A stretch of 15,459 bases of DNA from Spirochaeta sp. (GCA_030635565.1 DAOVYP010000017.1:1-15459); one strand, 5' to 3'. Shown: positions 6,938-15,156, numbered from the stretch's first letter. The notes: generated from the sequence alone by a model not told the origin. Numbers and translations are program-made.

Positions 6938-7783
6938 ATGCGAGTTGGAATCGATACATATTCGTATCACCGGTTTTTGGGCGAAGTATATCCAGTGCAA
7001 AGTGCCCCGGATCGAACACTTTCATACAATGAGGTATTAAAGAGGGCGATTTCCCTGAGTATCGACGGTATTTCCATCGAAACCTGTTTTCTGGAAAACC
7101 CGGTAGAGGAACATTGCCGCCGATTAATCGACATGGCCAGGGGGAATGATCTGGAGATTATCCTGGCCTGGGGGCACCCGATGGGTCTGCACGGCGGTGA
7201 TAGTGATGACGCTCAGAAGGATATGGAAGAAACTATCCGTCTCTGCAAGCAGATGAACGTGGATATCATGAGGATAGTCGGATCGAATCGGCGCTTGATG
7301 GCGGCTGTCCCGAAAGAAGTCCAAAGGGATAAAGTCACGGTTCGGCTCAAAGAATCGGTCAAGTTGGCGGAGGACTCAGGCGTCAAGCTGGCCCTTGAAA
7401 ATCACCAGGATTTTCTGGCTGAAGATATCCTCACAATTCTGGGAGAAGTTGATTCTCCGTATCTCGGAGTGAATTATGACACAGGGAATTCCCTGCGCCT
7501 CCAGGAAGATCCTGTAAAGGCGGCCACATTGCTGGCACCGCATATCATCGCTACACATATCAAGGATGTGAATGCTGTGTATGGCGGCAACCCCGGGGAC
7601 TGGACCTTTTTTGCCTCGGTTCCCGCCGGGCGGGGAATCGTGAACCTTCCCGGGGTGGTTAATGCCATCAACAGTGCCGGATATGATGGATTTTTCGCCA
7701 TTGAGCTGGATTATCTTCACCCGGACTATTCGAATGAATTCAATGTAGTAGAAGAAAGCATTCGGTTTCTCAAAAAGATGTGA
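6938..7783 (+). CDS. Sugar phosphate isomerase/epimerase, TIM barrel
   Basis: A complete 281-residue AP_endonuc_2 / xylose-isomerase-like TIM barrel. The metal ligands are visible: Glu154 (LALENHQD), Asp181 (NYDTGN), His207 (THIKD) and Glu255 (AIELDY). Glycine-rich loop PAGRGIVNLPGV (about 229-240) is typical of hydroxypyruvate-isomerase and inosose-dehydratase relatives. The start has AAGGAAA upstream and lies 11 bases after the ROK gene. It is followed within 12 bases by the first dehydrogenase gene, so the two products probably act in sequence. It differs clearly from the isomerase at 1-866 and is not a recent duplicate. Its reaction may be isomerisation, epimerisation, dehydration or cleavage of a keto-sugar; the sequence does not decide. 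Confidence 0.9.
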   Translation: MRVGIDTYSYHRFLGEVYPVQSAPDRTLSYNEVLKRAISLSIDGISIETCFLENPVEEHCRRLIDMARGNDLEIILAWGHPMGLHGGDSDDAQKDMEETIRLCKQMNVDIMRIVGSNRRLMAAVPKEVQRDKVTVRLKESVKLAEDSGVKLALENHQDFLAEDILTILGEVDSPYLGVNYDTGNSLRLQEDPVKAATLLAPHIIATHIKDVNAVYGGNPGDWTFFASVPAGRGIVNLPGVVNAINSAGYDGFFAIELDYLHPDYSNEFNVVEESIRFLKKM

Positions 7784-7795
7784 GAAGGTGAAATC

Positions 7796-8965
7796 GTGTT
7801 CAAAACAGTTGATAAAGAATACTTAAAACCGTCAGTCGGTATCGGCGTCATCGGATATGCCTTCATGGGCCACATCCATTCAAACGCGTATTCCAAGATG
7901 AGGTATACCTTCCCGGAAGTTTCCCTCTATCCGGAGCTGATCGCGGCAGCTGGAAGGAACGAAGAGAAAGTTTCGGCATTTGCAGCGGAATTCGGCTTCA
8001 AAGGATACTATACCGACTGGAACGAGCTGATCGCCGATCCCGATGTTGAAATCGTCGATAACTGCAGTGCCGATCCGAATCATTTCGCATCCACCCTTGA
8101 GGCATTGAAGCAGGGAAAACATGTGATTTGCGAGAAACCCCTGGGATTGGACCTTAAGGAGTGCGAAGCCCTGGTGGAGGCCTCGCAGTACTCCGGCTCC
8201 AAGCATATGACCTGCTTCAACTATCGTTTCATCCCGGCGGCCAGGCTGGCCAGGGATCTGATTAATGCTGGGCGGATCGGAAGGATTTACCATATCCGTG
8301 CCTGTTACTATCAATCCCCGGGCTACGATCCTGCTGCCTCTGCTGAGAAGGTCTGGTATTGCCGGCCGGAACGCGTGGGAATAATGCAGGGTATCGGGTC
8401 TCATGTTATCGACCTGTCCCGATTCCTGGTTGGTGAAATCAAATCGGTTGGCGGACTTTCGAGGACCTTCAACACCAATCGGAGAATGGCGGATGGAAGT
8501 TCCATCCGGGTGAAAAAGGATGAACTCAATATCGCCACGGTGGAATTTGAATCAGGTGCTATCGGAACCCTGGAGAGTTCGGGAATCAGCGTCGGTTACC
8601 GGAATCGGAACGAATTCGAGATATTCGGAACAAAAGGCAGTCTGAAGTTTTCCCTTGAAGATTTGAATCATCTTGATGTATGTATTCCCGAGGAGCAATC
8701 CGCCGATATTGCCGGTTACACCCGGGTCTCGGTAACTGAGCCGTTCCATCCGTTACAATGCCTGTATCTGCCAAGGGGGCATAATCAGGGCTGGGAATAC
8801 GGTCATGTCCATGCTCTGCGTCATTTTCTCGATTGTGTAGCTAATGATACGACCGTGGAGCCTTACGGTGCGACGCTGATTGATGGTTACAGGGTTCAAA
8901 AAATCATGGATTGTCTTTTTGAGGCTTCTGAAACAGAAAAAAGAATCAATATCAGATACAAATGA
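7796..8965 (+). CDS. Gfo/Idh/MocA family oxidoreductase (first of two)
   Basis: A 389-residue NAD(P)-dependent sugar or polyol dehydrogenase. The Rossmann nucleotide-binding motif GIGVIGYAFMGHIHSNA lies at about 15-31. EKPLG (113-117) carries the family's catalytic lysine (Lys114), and GSHVIDLS (201-208) holds the usual His203/Asp206 pair. The C-terminal domain contains the expected beta-sheet region (VEFESGAIGTLESSG). It starts with GTG at 7796 behind a good GAAGGTG ribosome site. Its stop codon overlaps or nearly touches the start of the second dehydrogenase. In characterised relatives such enzymes oxidise a ring hydroxyl (inositol, glucoside C3) or act on glucose-fructose; which applies here is unknown. 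Confidence 0.92.
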   Translation: MFKTVDKEYLKPSVGIGVIGYAFMGHIHSNAYSKMRYTFPEVSLYPELIAAAGRNEEKVSAFAAEFGFKGYYTDWNELIADPDVEIVDNCSADPNHFASTLEALKQGKHVICEKPLGLDLKECEALVEASQYSGSKHMTCFNYRFIPAARLARDLINAGRIGRIYHIRACYYQSPGYDPAASAEKVWYCRPERVGIMQGIGSHVIDLSRFLVGEIKSVGGLSRTFNTNRRMADGSSIRVKKDELNIATVEFESGAIGTLESSGISVGYRNRNEFEIFGTKGSLKFSLEDLNHLDVCIPEEQSADIAGYTRVSVTEPFHPLQCLYLPRGHNQGWEYGHVHALRHFLDCVANDTTVEPYGATLIDGYRVQKIMDCLFEASETEKRINIRYK

Positions 8966-8973
8966 GGATAGAT

Positions 8974-10056
8974 ATGGCAAAGAGACAATACACGGTGCTG
9001 GTTGTCGGTTGCGGTGAGATGGGGAGCTCTCATGCCCGTGCTTACGAGAAAATACCCGAGTATGAAATTGTCGGCCTGGTAAGCCGAAATCCTGAGAGCC
9101 GGGAACGACTCAATCGCGAACTTGCCGGAGATTATCCGCTATACGCTGATTTTGAAGAGGCCCTGGAACAGACCAATCCGGAGATTGTCTCCCTATCGAC
9201 GTACCCGAATACGCATGCGCCTTTTGCCCTCAAGGCTCTGGAGAAAGGTTGTCATCTTTTTATTGAAAAACCTCTGGCGGATACAGTTGAGAGTGCAGAG
9301 AAAGTGGCCCGATTGGCATTGGAAATGAATCGCAAAATCGTCGTGGGATACATCCTGAGGCATCATCCGTCCTGGGTGAAGTTCATCGAGATTGCCCGGG
9401 GACTCGGTAAGCCCCTGGTGATGAGAATGAACTTGATAATCCAGAGCAGCGGCGCCAGGTGGAGAAAACAGAAGAAGATGATGGAATCCATACCGCCCAT
9501 GGTGGACTGTGGTGTGCATTATCTCGATGTGATGTGCCAGATGACCGAATCTGACCCCGTAAGCGTTTCGGCCATCGGGGTCCAACTCTCCGATGAGGTG
9601 ATGAAACCCGAGAACTATAACTACGGTCATCTTCAGGTAACCTTCGAGGATGGTTCCGTCGGATGGTATGAAGCGGGCTTTGGGCCGATGATGAGCGTAA
9701 ATGCCTTTTTCGTGAAGGATGTCACCGGTCCGAAGGGAAGCGCCAGCATTGTATCCAATAATAAGAAACCTGCTAAGAAAGCGGATGTATTGGAAGATCA
9801 TGTAAGGACGGATTCGATTCGGATTCATTACCAGGATCGGGACGAAGACGATATTTTTGTGAAGCAGGATGAGTTTCTGGATATGACGGAAGAACCGGAT
9901 CATGACGAATTATGCCGCCTGGAACAGGAATACCTGCTCAAGGCCATAACGGACGATTACGATCTCACCGGGCATTTGAATACAGCGGTTAACAGCCTGA
10001 GGATCGCACTGGCGGCGGACAGAGCCGTTCGGGAAGGGCGTACGATTAAGCTTTAA
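8974..10056 (+). CDS. Gfo/Idh/MocA family oxidoreductase (second of two)
   Basis: A 360-residue NAD(P)-dependent dehydrogenase from the same family but a different branch than its neighbour. It has a Rossmann motif VGCGEMGSSHA (11-21), the EKPL motif with Lys99, and CGVHYLDVM (179-187) with His182 and Asp185. I chose the ATG at 8974 because GAGGA lies 5 bases before it. An in-frame ATG at 8962 overlaps the preceding stop (ATGA) but has no ribosome site. Either choice means tight translational coupling. The acidic C-terminal segment DRDEDDIFVKQDEF (about 275-288) is exposed-looking. Two unlike Gfo/Idh/MocA enzymes in one operon suggest oxidation and later reduction of the same intermediate, a known arrangement in 3-keto-sugar pathways. 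Substrate unknown. Confidence 0.92.
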   Translation: MAKRQYTVLVVGCGEMGSSHARAYEKIPEYEIVGLVSRNPESRERLNRELAGDYPLYADFEEALEQTNPEIVSLSTYPNTHAPFALKALEKGCHLFIEKPLADTVESAEKVARLALEMNRKIVVGYILRHHPSWVKFIEIARGLGKPLVMRMNLIIQSSGARWRKQKKMMESIPPMVDCGVHYLDVMCQMTESDPVSVSAIGVQLSDEVMKPENYNYGHLQVTFEDGSVGWYEAGFGPMMSVNAFFVKDVTGPKGSASIVSNNKKPAKKADVLEDHVRTDSIRIHYQDRDEDDIFVKQDEFLDMTEEPDHDELCRLEQEYLLKAITDDYDLTGHLNTAVNSLRIALAADRAVREGRTIKL

Positions 10057-10069
10057 TCAGGGAGAAATC

Positions 10070-11731
10070 ATGCGGAATGAATCAATTTTACACAAGCGAT
10101 ATCTGGATCCGTTACGAGGAACGGGTCCTTATACCATTGATACTCAGGAAAATGGTCAGCAGAAAAATATTATTTTTATCAGTGTAGATATGGTTCCAAT
10201 GGAGTTTCACCATACTGTGACCGGTGGTTTTCCGATTGAAACTCCCAACATAGATTCTCTCAGTAAGGATGGAGTTAATTTTCAGAATGCCTTCTGTACA
10301 TCTCCCCTCTGCACTCCTTCACGCGCTTCTTATTTAACCGGTCGGTATTCTTATATCACCGGGAATGGAGATTGTTCCCATGATGGGCAGGAGGGTCATA
10401 TCCGTGAGAATGATATCATGTGGGGTGAATACCTGAAATCTGAAGGTTATCACATGCGGCATGTCGGGAAATCTCATGTTGGAACCCATAAGATGATGGA
10501 TCTTTTTACCGAAAATGATTCTCCCTGGGATCGCTGGTCTCCTCCCTGGTTTGATGATGACCAGTATCTTACCTATCTTACGGATCTTGGATTAACTCCA
10601 CTTGAGTTTGCGAAACCTCTATATGGAGTTTCCGCCGACGGCACCAAAAACGGGAATTTCTATGGCGGCTATATCGCACCCCAACATGGAAAACCCTTTC
10701 CTGAAGACGGGACATATCCGGCTTTTCTGGTTCACAAAGCCATACAGGCCTTGAAAACACAGAATAATGATAAGCCGTCATTTCTACAGCTGGATTTTTT
10801 TGGGCCGCACCAACCATTTGCCATACCTGGAGGAATGGAGGAACGGGCAGAGGAGCTTCGGGAGACGCTTACTCTTCCGGAATCATTTCTGTCACTCATG
10901 AAGAATGAGTATGCAGCACCATCCGGGGAGCCCCGGATATATCGCTTATACCGGAAGAACTGGGGATTAACCGATGCTGAGATTGTTCGGGAGTATCGTA
11001 TTGTGAATATTCTCCAGTATGAATTGATAGATGAGATGATTGGCAAGCTCATATCACATCTGAAAGAATCCGGGATATATGATAATACCTGGATATATTT
11101 TATAGCCGATCATGGTGAAATGAATTGTGAGATGGGGTTGATTGATAAGGGAACATACCTGAATCCGCGTGTAATTCGAGTTCCGATGGTAGTGAAACCA
11201 CCAGTGTCGCGTCAGCAAACCTGGAAACCCGGTGCGCTTGTTAAGGGTATTGTTTCCCTGCTGGATATTGCCCCGACAATTCTATATGAATCAGGAATTG
11301 AGATCCCGGAGCGACTTGATGGATTACGTCTTCATTCAGCACTGTCCGGTGATGAACGACCTGAAGAATATTCTCTCATGTGTGAAATATGGAATCATAC
11401 TATGCCGAATCTTGCGGTAGGGACAATATTCAAGTCAAAATTCGGGGGGTATCGATTCTTTTCCTATAATATGACCGACGATCGAGATGAATTGTACGAA
11501 ATTAATGATGCTGCTGATCTGTGTAACCTTCTATCCGGTATGTCTCTTATTCAGGATAATGCGGAGGGTTCATCCGATCCTGTAATTGAAGCTCATAATG
11601 AAGCAGTCCGCGTCCTTGAGAAGAGGTTGGACCGGGATGCCCGATGGTTTCAATACGCCAGATATCTTCGTCTTGAATATGCGCATATTGTTGGTATGGA
11701 TGAGGATAACCAGCTATTTTGGAACCCATGA
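10070..11731 (+). CDS. Type I formylglycine-dependent sulfatase, apparently cytoplasmic
   Basis: A 553-residue arylsulfatase-superfamily enzyme (S1 type) that would remove a sulfate ester. Cys81 in the signature LCTPSRASYLTGR is the residue converted to formylglycine. Other active-site positions visible are Asp40, Lys134 and His136 (GKSHVG), His247 (FGPHQPF), Asp347-His348 (ADHGE) and Lys360. The first metal motif reads SVDM rather than the common DD pair, so one ligand differs. There is no signal peptide, unlike most polysaccharide sulfatases, so it should act on an imported substrate. No maturase (anSME or FGE) is in the window. It is the last gene of the rightward operon with AGGGAG before the ATG. 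By hand count four sampled lines average 38% G+C, against 56% in two lines of the preceding gene, which suggests a separate origin. Confidence 0.95.
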   Translation: MRNESILHKRYLDPLRGTGPYTIDTQENGQQKNIIFISVDMVPMEFHHTVTGGFPIETPNIDSLSKDGVNFQNAFCTSPLCTPSRASYLTGRYSYITGNGDCSHDGQEGHIRENDIMWGEYLKSEGYHMRHVGKSHVGTHKMMDLFTENDSPWDRWSPPWFDDDQYLTYLTDLGLTPLEFAKPLYGVSADGTKNGNFYGGYIAPQHGKPFPEDGTYPAFLVHKAIQALKTQNNDKPSFLQLDFFGPHQPFAIPGGMEERAEELRETLTLPESFLSLMKNEYAAPSGEPRIYRLYRKNWGLTDAEIVREYRIVNILQYELIDEMIGKLISHLKESGIYDNTWIYFIADHGEMNCEMGLIDKGTYLNPRVIRVPMVVKPPVSRQQTWKPGALVKGIVSLLDIAPTILYESGIEIPERLDGLRLHSALSGDERPEEYSLMCEIWNHTMPNLAVGTIFKSKFGGYRFFSYNMTDDRDELYEINDAADLCNLLSGMSLIQDNAEGSSDPVIEAHNEAVRVLEKRLDRDARWFQYARYLRLEYAHIVGMDEDNQLFWNP

Positions 11732-12087
11732 AAATTCAGAATTTGAAAATGAATATAAAAAAGCCCCCTCGAGTTATCCTCCCGGCCGGCTTCATGTCTC
11801 CAAGGCTCTGCCCTGGTTTTCAGTTTGGTTTTATTTTATATAAATTCCTATTCTCATTATTACTTCAAAGTATCGACCGGTCTCACGATCCGATGGAAAA
11901 CCGGCGAATTTTATGGGAATTGAGGATGATATCGAGAAGTATAAATGCAGTATTTTTTTCTATACTCTTATGAGGCCGGGAATCTATTATATGACCTCTG
12001 GCGTAAAGCCGGAAGACGCCCTGCGGCAGAGGTCAATAAAAATTAGAGTCTGAATCGATTTCCCCGGGGTACCCCGCCGTCTGCGGT
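11732..12087. other. Gene-free gap between convergent operons
   Basis: This 356-base stretch follows the sulfatase stop and precedes (on the opposite strand) the antiporter stop. It is AT-rich in the middle (about 11830-11870 and 11940-11965). Short open frames across it show no recognisable motif and no good ribosome site. The only clear structure is the inverted repeat at 11992-12035. I see no tRNA, insertion-sequence end or phage attachment site. Confidence 0.6.
11992..12035. repeat. Inverted repeat between convergent genes, possible transcription stop
   Basis: TGACCTCTG (11992-12000) pairs perfectly with CAGAGGTCA (12027-12035). A nested pair, GGCGT (12000-12004) with ACGCC (12016-12020), could alternate with the outermost base pair. 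Neither side has a proper T-run, so it is not a textbook intrinsic terminator. Its position 52 bases beyond the antiporter stop still suits a 3'-end structure. Confidence 0.4.
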
Positions 12088-13047
12088 TCATACAGCCAGA
12101 ATCAGAATTACAGTGTAGGCTGCAAATCCACCCATCAGAACCAGCCCTTCAGTCCGAGCTACTTTCCTGCCGCTTATCATCAGCGGGAACATCAGCGCCG
12201 TCATCCCGATCAGCCACCAGACATCCCGGGACAGAATTTCACTTGGAACAGGCAGAGGCCTGAACAGTGCCGCTGCTCCCAGTATGGCCAGGAGATTAAA
12301 AATACTGGAGCCGACAACGTTACCCACCGCCATATCATCCCGACCACGCAAGGCGGCGACGATGGAGGTGACGAGTTCAGGTGCACTGGTTCCCACCGCT
12401 ACGATGGTGAGACCGATGATGGTTTCGGATACTCCGAGACCGCTCGCCACTCCGACCGCTCCCCTAACAAGCGTATTCGCACCGACGGCGAGAAGACTGC
12501 CGCCCAGGATGATGGCAAGGATGTTGAGCCACCCGGCGACGGCTCCGGACCGACCGAGGGATGCCGTCGGCAAAGGTGTTCCCTCATCTTCGACAACGCC
12601 TCGGCGGCCGAGCCACACGGCGTAGGCCATGAAGGCAATCATCACCCCGAAAAGAAAGGCACCTTCGATGCGGTCGATGATGCCGTCCCGGGCCAGCAGG
12701 TAGAATTGCAGAGTTGCCAGCATCAGCACCGGCCATTCAAAACGTATCGTATTCCCGAGAATGCGCAGGGGACGGAACAGCGCCGTCATTCCGAGAACCA
12801 GACCGATATTGAGGAGGTTCGAGCCGACAATATTACCGATTGCCAGCCCCGGGTTCCCTGAGAGAGATGCCTTTACCGACACCATCATTTCGGGCATGGA
12901 TGTCCCTGCGGCGACGATGGTTAAACCAACCACCGCCGGGGACAATTTTGCCAGGAGCGGAATGCCGGTCCAGCTCTTCGTAAAGGCTCTGGACCCGTCC
13001 ACAAGAACAGCCAGGCCGATAATGATGAACAGCCAGTTGATGATCAT
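12088..13047 (-). CDS. Calcium/sodium antiporter, YrbG-type CaCA family
   Basis: A 319-residue inner-membrane cation/Ca2+ exchanger. Both alpha-repeats that form the ion path are intact and homologous: GLTIVAAGTSMPEMMVS with Glu53, followed by GNIVGSNLLN (71-80), and GLTIVAVGTSAPELVTS with Glu224, followed by GNVVGSSIFN (242-251). About ten hydrophobic helices are present with a charged central loop near 148-157. The length equals that of YrbG relatives. AGGA lies about ten bases before the ATG. It is 30 bases downstream of the HdeD-family gene on the same strand, so the two are probably one transcript. No link to the sugar pathway is evident. Confidence 0.94.
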   Translation of the reverse strand: MIINWLFIIIGLAVLVDGSRAFTKSWTGIPLLAKLSPAVVGLTIVAAGTSMPEMMVSVKASLSGNPGLAIGNIVGSNLLNIGLVLGMTALFRPLRILGNTIRFEWPVLMLATLQFYLLARDGIIDRIEGAFLFGVMIAFMAYAVWLGRRGVVEDEGTPLPTASLGRSGAVAGWLNILAIILGGSLLAVGANTLVRGAVGVASGLGVSETIIGLTIVAVGTSAPELVTSIVAALRGRDDMAVGNVVGSSIFNLLAILGAAALFRPLPVPSEILSRDVWWLIGMTALMFPLMISGRKVARTEGLVLMGGFAAYTVILILAV

Positions 13048-13077
13048 GTCAGTAATTCCTGCCGGAATCCGGAGGGA

Positions 13078-13638
13078 TTACTTTGCGGCGGAACGTGCGG
13101 CTGAGCCGAAAAACGACATTCCGAGACCGGCATACAGCATACGGATACCGAAAAGTACACCGATGGCCCAGACTCCCGAAAGAGGCCATTGCGCGAAGAT
13201 TTCTACACCGAGAATAACGGAAACGATGCCGCTGAAGCGCAGCCAGCCCCATCCCTTCCGGGGTTGGGAACCGAAGGCCATAATGATCCATCCGATGCCG
13301 TCGGCGACGAAGAATATGCCGATTATGAGGGTCAGACCCAACAGACCCTGCAGGGGACGGACCATCATGTAAAGACCTACGAGTAAGGACAGGATTCCAA
13401 GGATTATTTTAACAATCAGACCATTCTTGAATTTCAGACTGAACGCGTGAATAACCTGAGAGATTCCGGATACCATTATCATCGCGCCGACGAAGATAGT
13501 TACCGATATTCCGGCAACAAAGGGGGAACCGATAGCCATCAAACCTGCGATGACAACCAGAATTCCCAGGAACACCCGCCAACCGGAGGCTTTTTGTTTT
13601 TCCTTCGTGTCATCCATCGTCGTTGTATCTTCGCTCAC
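13078..13638 (-). CDS. HdeD-family (DUF308) membrane protein
   Basis: A 186-residue membrane protein with six hydrophobic segments arranged as repeated short helical hairpins, matching the HdeD/DUF308 pattern. HdeD is linked to acid resistance in Escherichia coli, but most family members are uncharacterised. I chose the GTG start at 13638 because GAGGGAG lies about 9 bases upstream and because the candidate promoter places transcription start near 13664. An ATG frame 60 bases further upstream (13698) would begin within that promoter's -35. The first 20 residues are acidic and soluble (SEDTTTMDDTKEKQK), which suits a cytoplasmic N-terminus. It is the first gene of a two-gene unit with the antiporter. 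Confidence 0.85.
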   Translation of the reverse strand: MSEDTTTMDDTKEKQKASGWRVFLGILVVIAGLMAIGSPFVAGISVTIFVGAMIMVSGISQVIHAFSLKFKNGLIVKIILGILSLLVGLYMMVRPLQGLLGLTLIIGIFFVADGIGWIIMAFGSQPRKGWGWLRFSGIVSVILGVEIFAQWPLSGVWAIGVLFGIRMLYAGLGMSFFGSAARSAAK

Positions 13639-13670
13639 TTGAAATATCTCCCTCAGTAAGTATGGGTTCA

Positions 13671-13698
13671 TCATTACCGGAGGCTTTGTCCCTGTCAA
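13671..13698 (-). promoter_or_regulatory. Candidate promoter for the HdeD-antiporter unit
   Basis: On the minus strand TTGACA (13693-13698) is followed after 16 bases by TAATGA (13671-13676). Start of transcription near 13664 would leave a leader of about 26 bases holding the GAGGGAG ribosome site. Inverted copies of CAATTC/GAATTG (13703-13708 and 13714-13719) sit just upstream and could be a regulator site. Confidence 0.45.
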
Positions 13699-13852
13699 TT
13701 CCCAATTCGGGGTGAATTGAACATCGGGACCGGAGATGTGTTCAACTATTCCTGTAACCGGCTATTCCCGAGGGTAATGGCTGAAACATTCTTTCAAATA
13801 TTCTGCCAGTGTTCTTTTAACCATATAGAGATATCAACAGACCCCCAGGGGG

Positions 13853-13889
13853 TGGTGTAAATTGAAATTACAAATTACATAATACACCA
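13853..13889. repeat. Inverted repeat downstream of uxaE
   Basis: TGGTGTA (13853-13859) and TACACCA (13883-13889) form a perfect 7-bp stem with an AT-rich loop. It begins 20 bases past the uxaE stop on the minus strand. It may end the uxaE transcript, but it lacks a T-run. Confidence 0.35.
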
Positions 13890-13908
13890 AACCGGCGGGT
13901 GCTCATAA

Positions 13909-15156
13909 TCATCTGAACAGCGGCTTTATATGCCTTTCATACAGGTTGTAAGTGATATTCCTGGCCACACTCTCCCGATGCTCTGTCAGAGCTTCGAGAA
14001 ATACATCTCCCATTTCAGCCGCCACCTTGTAACCCACATGAATGAGCTGTCTCAAGTCGATGTTGTAAAGCTCATCAGAGGCATCATGCCGCAGGGCCCG
14101 GACGTATTCTTCTGAACTCCAGCCGGCAACAACGCCGGTTTCCGGCAGTTTTGCATAATCAATATTGATGACCTCGGCATAAGGTGCGCATAGGGCTTCT
14201 TTCTGACGGTAAGCCTCGGTATAGACGGTTTTTGCCAGATCCAGTCCGGCGCCGCCTGATTCAGCCAGGCCGATTATCTCTTCCAGCCAGGTGGTTCCTG
14301 CGGTTTTCAGATGGAGTCCGGCGTCATGCTTTTTCAGCAGACCGTTTATTTCCGGGTATATGGCAAACTTGTCCGAGCCCGAATGAACACTGAGTTTCAG
14401 ATTCTCCGGCAGTCCGAGAGCTTCGGCGGCGTATCGCAGCACCATTAAATCGGCTTCAAACTCTATAGCGAACACCTTCGGATCGCCGACGTACTCCACA
14501 CCTTTGTTGAACCGGCCCGAGAACCGGGGGGCAATGGTCTGTACCGGGATGCCCTCGTCGGCGATGGCGGCCAGAATCAGAAGGAGTTCGGCGGGACCCT
14601 GAGGTGTATCGGTTTCGTCCATGGATATTTCGGGAATGAAATTCCCTTCACCCTTGGAGTCAAGGATGTGCCGATAGATCATTCCGGCATCCTTTACCGC
14701 CGGAAGGTAGTTCCGTGTGATGGCCTGTGCTATTTCGGTGTCAATAACAAAAGGCTCGGAGATCCCCGGGATATCCAGGTGGTGGTCAACAAGATTTGCA
14801 TGATTATTCAGAAATGAATCAATCTCCACCTCATCCACAGATCCGCCGATACCGTCGGCCACATCCAAGGTGAAAAAATCTGAAGGTTTGATGAAACGGT
14901 CCACCGTCCCCAGATTGATATGGTCGGCATCAACATACCATTCACCGGGCCATCCGGCCTCCCGTACCGCTGTCGCGGCAGCGTCCCGAACCGAAGAGGG
15001 CTCGGTCCCGATAATCTCATGCTCCCTGTTGGACTTGTTCCACACCGGAATCACATTGATACCGTCGCCGGCGATTTTCTCATAGGCCTTGAGCTGGGCG
15101 GAGGCTTCCTGAGCAAAACGGTCTCCGCATCCGATACTGTATTTTCCGATTTTCAT
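13909..15156 (-). CDS. uxaE: Tagaturonate epimerase (UxaE family)
   Basis: A 415-residue cytoplasmic enzyme of the UxaE family, which interconverts D-tagaturonate and D-fructuronate. That lets galacturonate catabolism merge with the glucuronate branch. I recognise the family by YVDADHINLGTVDRFI (84-99), the acidic segment EISMDETD (176-183), SVHSGSDKFAIYP (256-268) and HLKTAGTTWLEE (282-293). His, Asp and Glu residues in these stretches are likely metal or substrate ligands. The ATG has AAGGAGA about 5 bases upstream. The next gene upstream on the same strand is uronate isomerase, which makes the UxaE substrate, and this strongly supports the call. Confidence 0.88.
   Translation of the reverse strand: MKIGKYSIGCGDRFAQEASAQLKAYEKIAGDGINVIPVWNKSNREHEIIGTEPSSVRDAAATAVREAGWPGEWYVDADHINLGTVDRFIKPSDFFTLDVADGIGGSVDEVEIDSFLNNHANLVDHHLDIPGISEPFVIDTEIAQAITRNYLPAVKDAGMIYRHILDSKGEGNFIPEISMDETDTPQGPAELLLILAAIADEGIPVQTIAPRFSGRFNKGVEYVGDPKVFAIEFEADLMVLRYAAEALGLPENLKLSVHSGSDKFAIYPEINGLLKKHDAGLHLKTAGTTWLEEIIGLAESGGAGLDLAKTVYTEAYRQKEALCAPYAEVINIDYAKLPETGVVAGWSSEEYVRALRHDASDELYNIDLRQLIHVGYKVAAEMGDVFLEALTEHRESVARNITYNLYERHIKPLFR

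Noticed and set aside
9193..9903. A 236-codon minus-strand ORF
   Set aside because: It is the antisense shadow of the second dehydrogenase, which carries the Rossmann and EKP motifs; the translation is rich in His and Arg, as expected of a shadow frame.
11719..11973. An 84-codon plus-strand ORF in the gap after the sulfatase
   Set aside because: It starts within the sulfatase coding region, has no ribosome site and no recognisable domain, so I do not call it a gene.
12761..13372. A 203-codon plus-strand ORF
   Set aside because: It runs antisense across both the antiporter and the HdeD-family gene; its Pro/Arg-rich composition is typical of a GC-rich shadow.
13841..13853. Palindrome ACCCCCAGGGGGT
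   Set aside because: It has a one-base centre, so it would make a poor hairpin, and it has no clear relation to a promoter. It may be chance.
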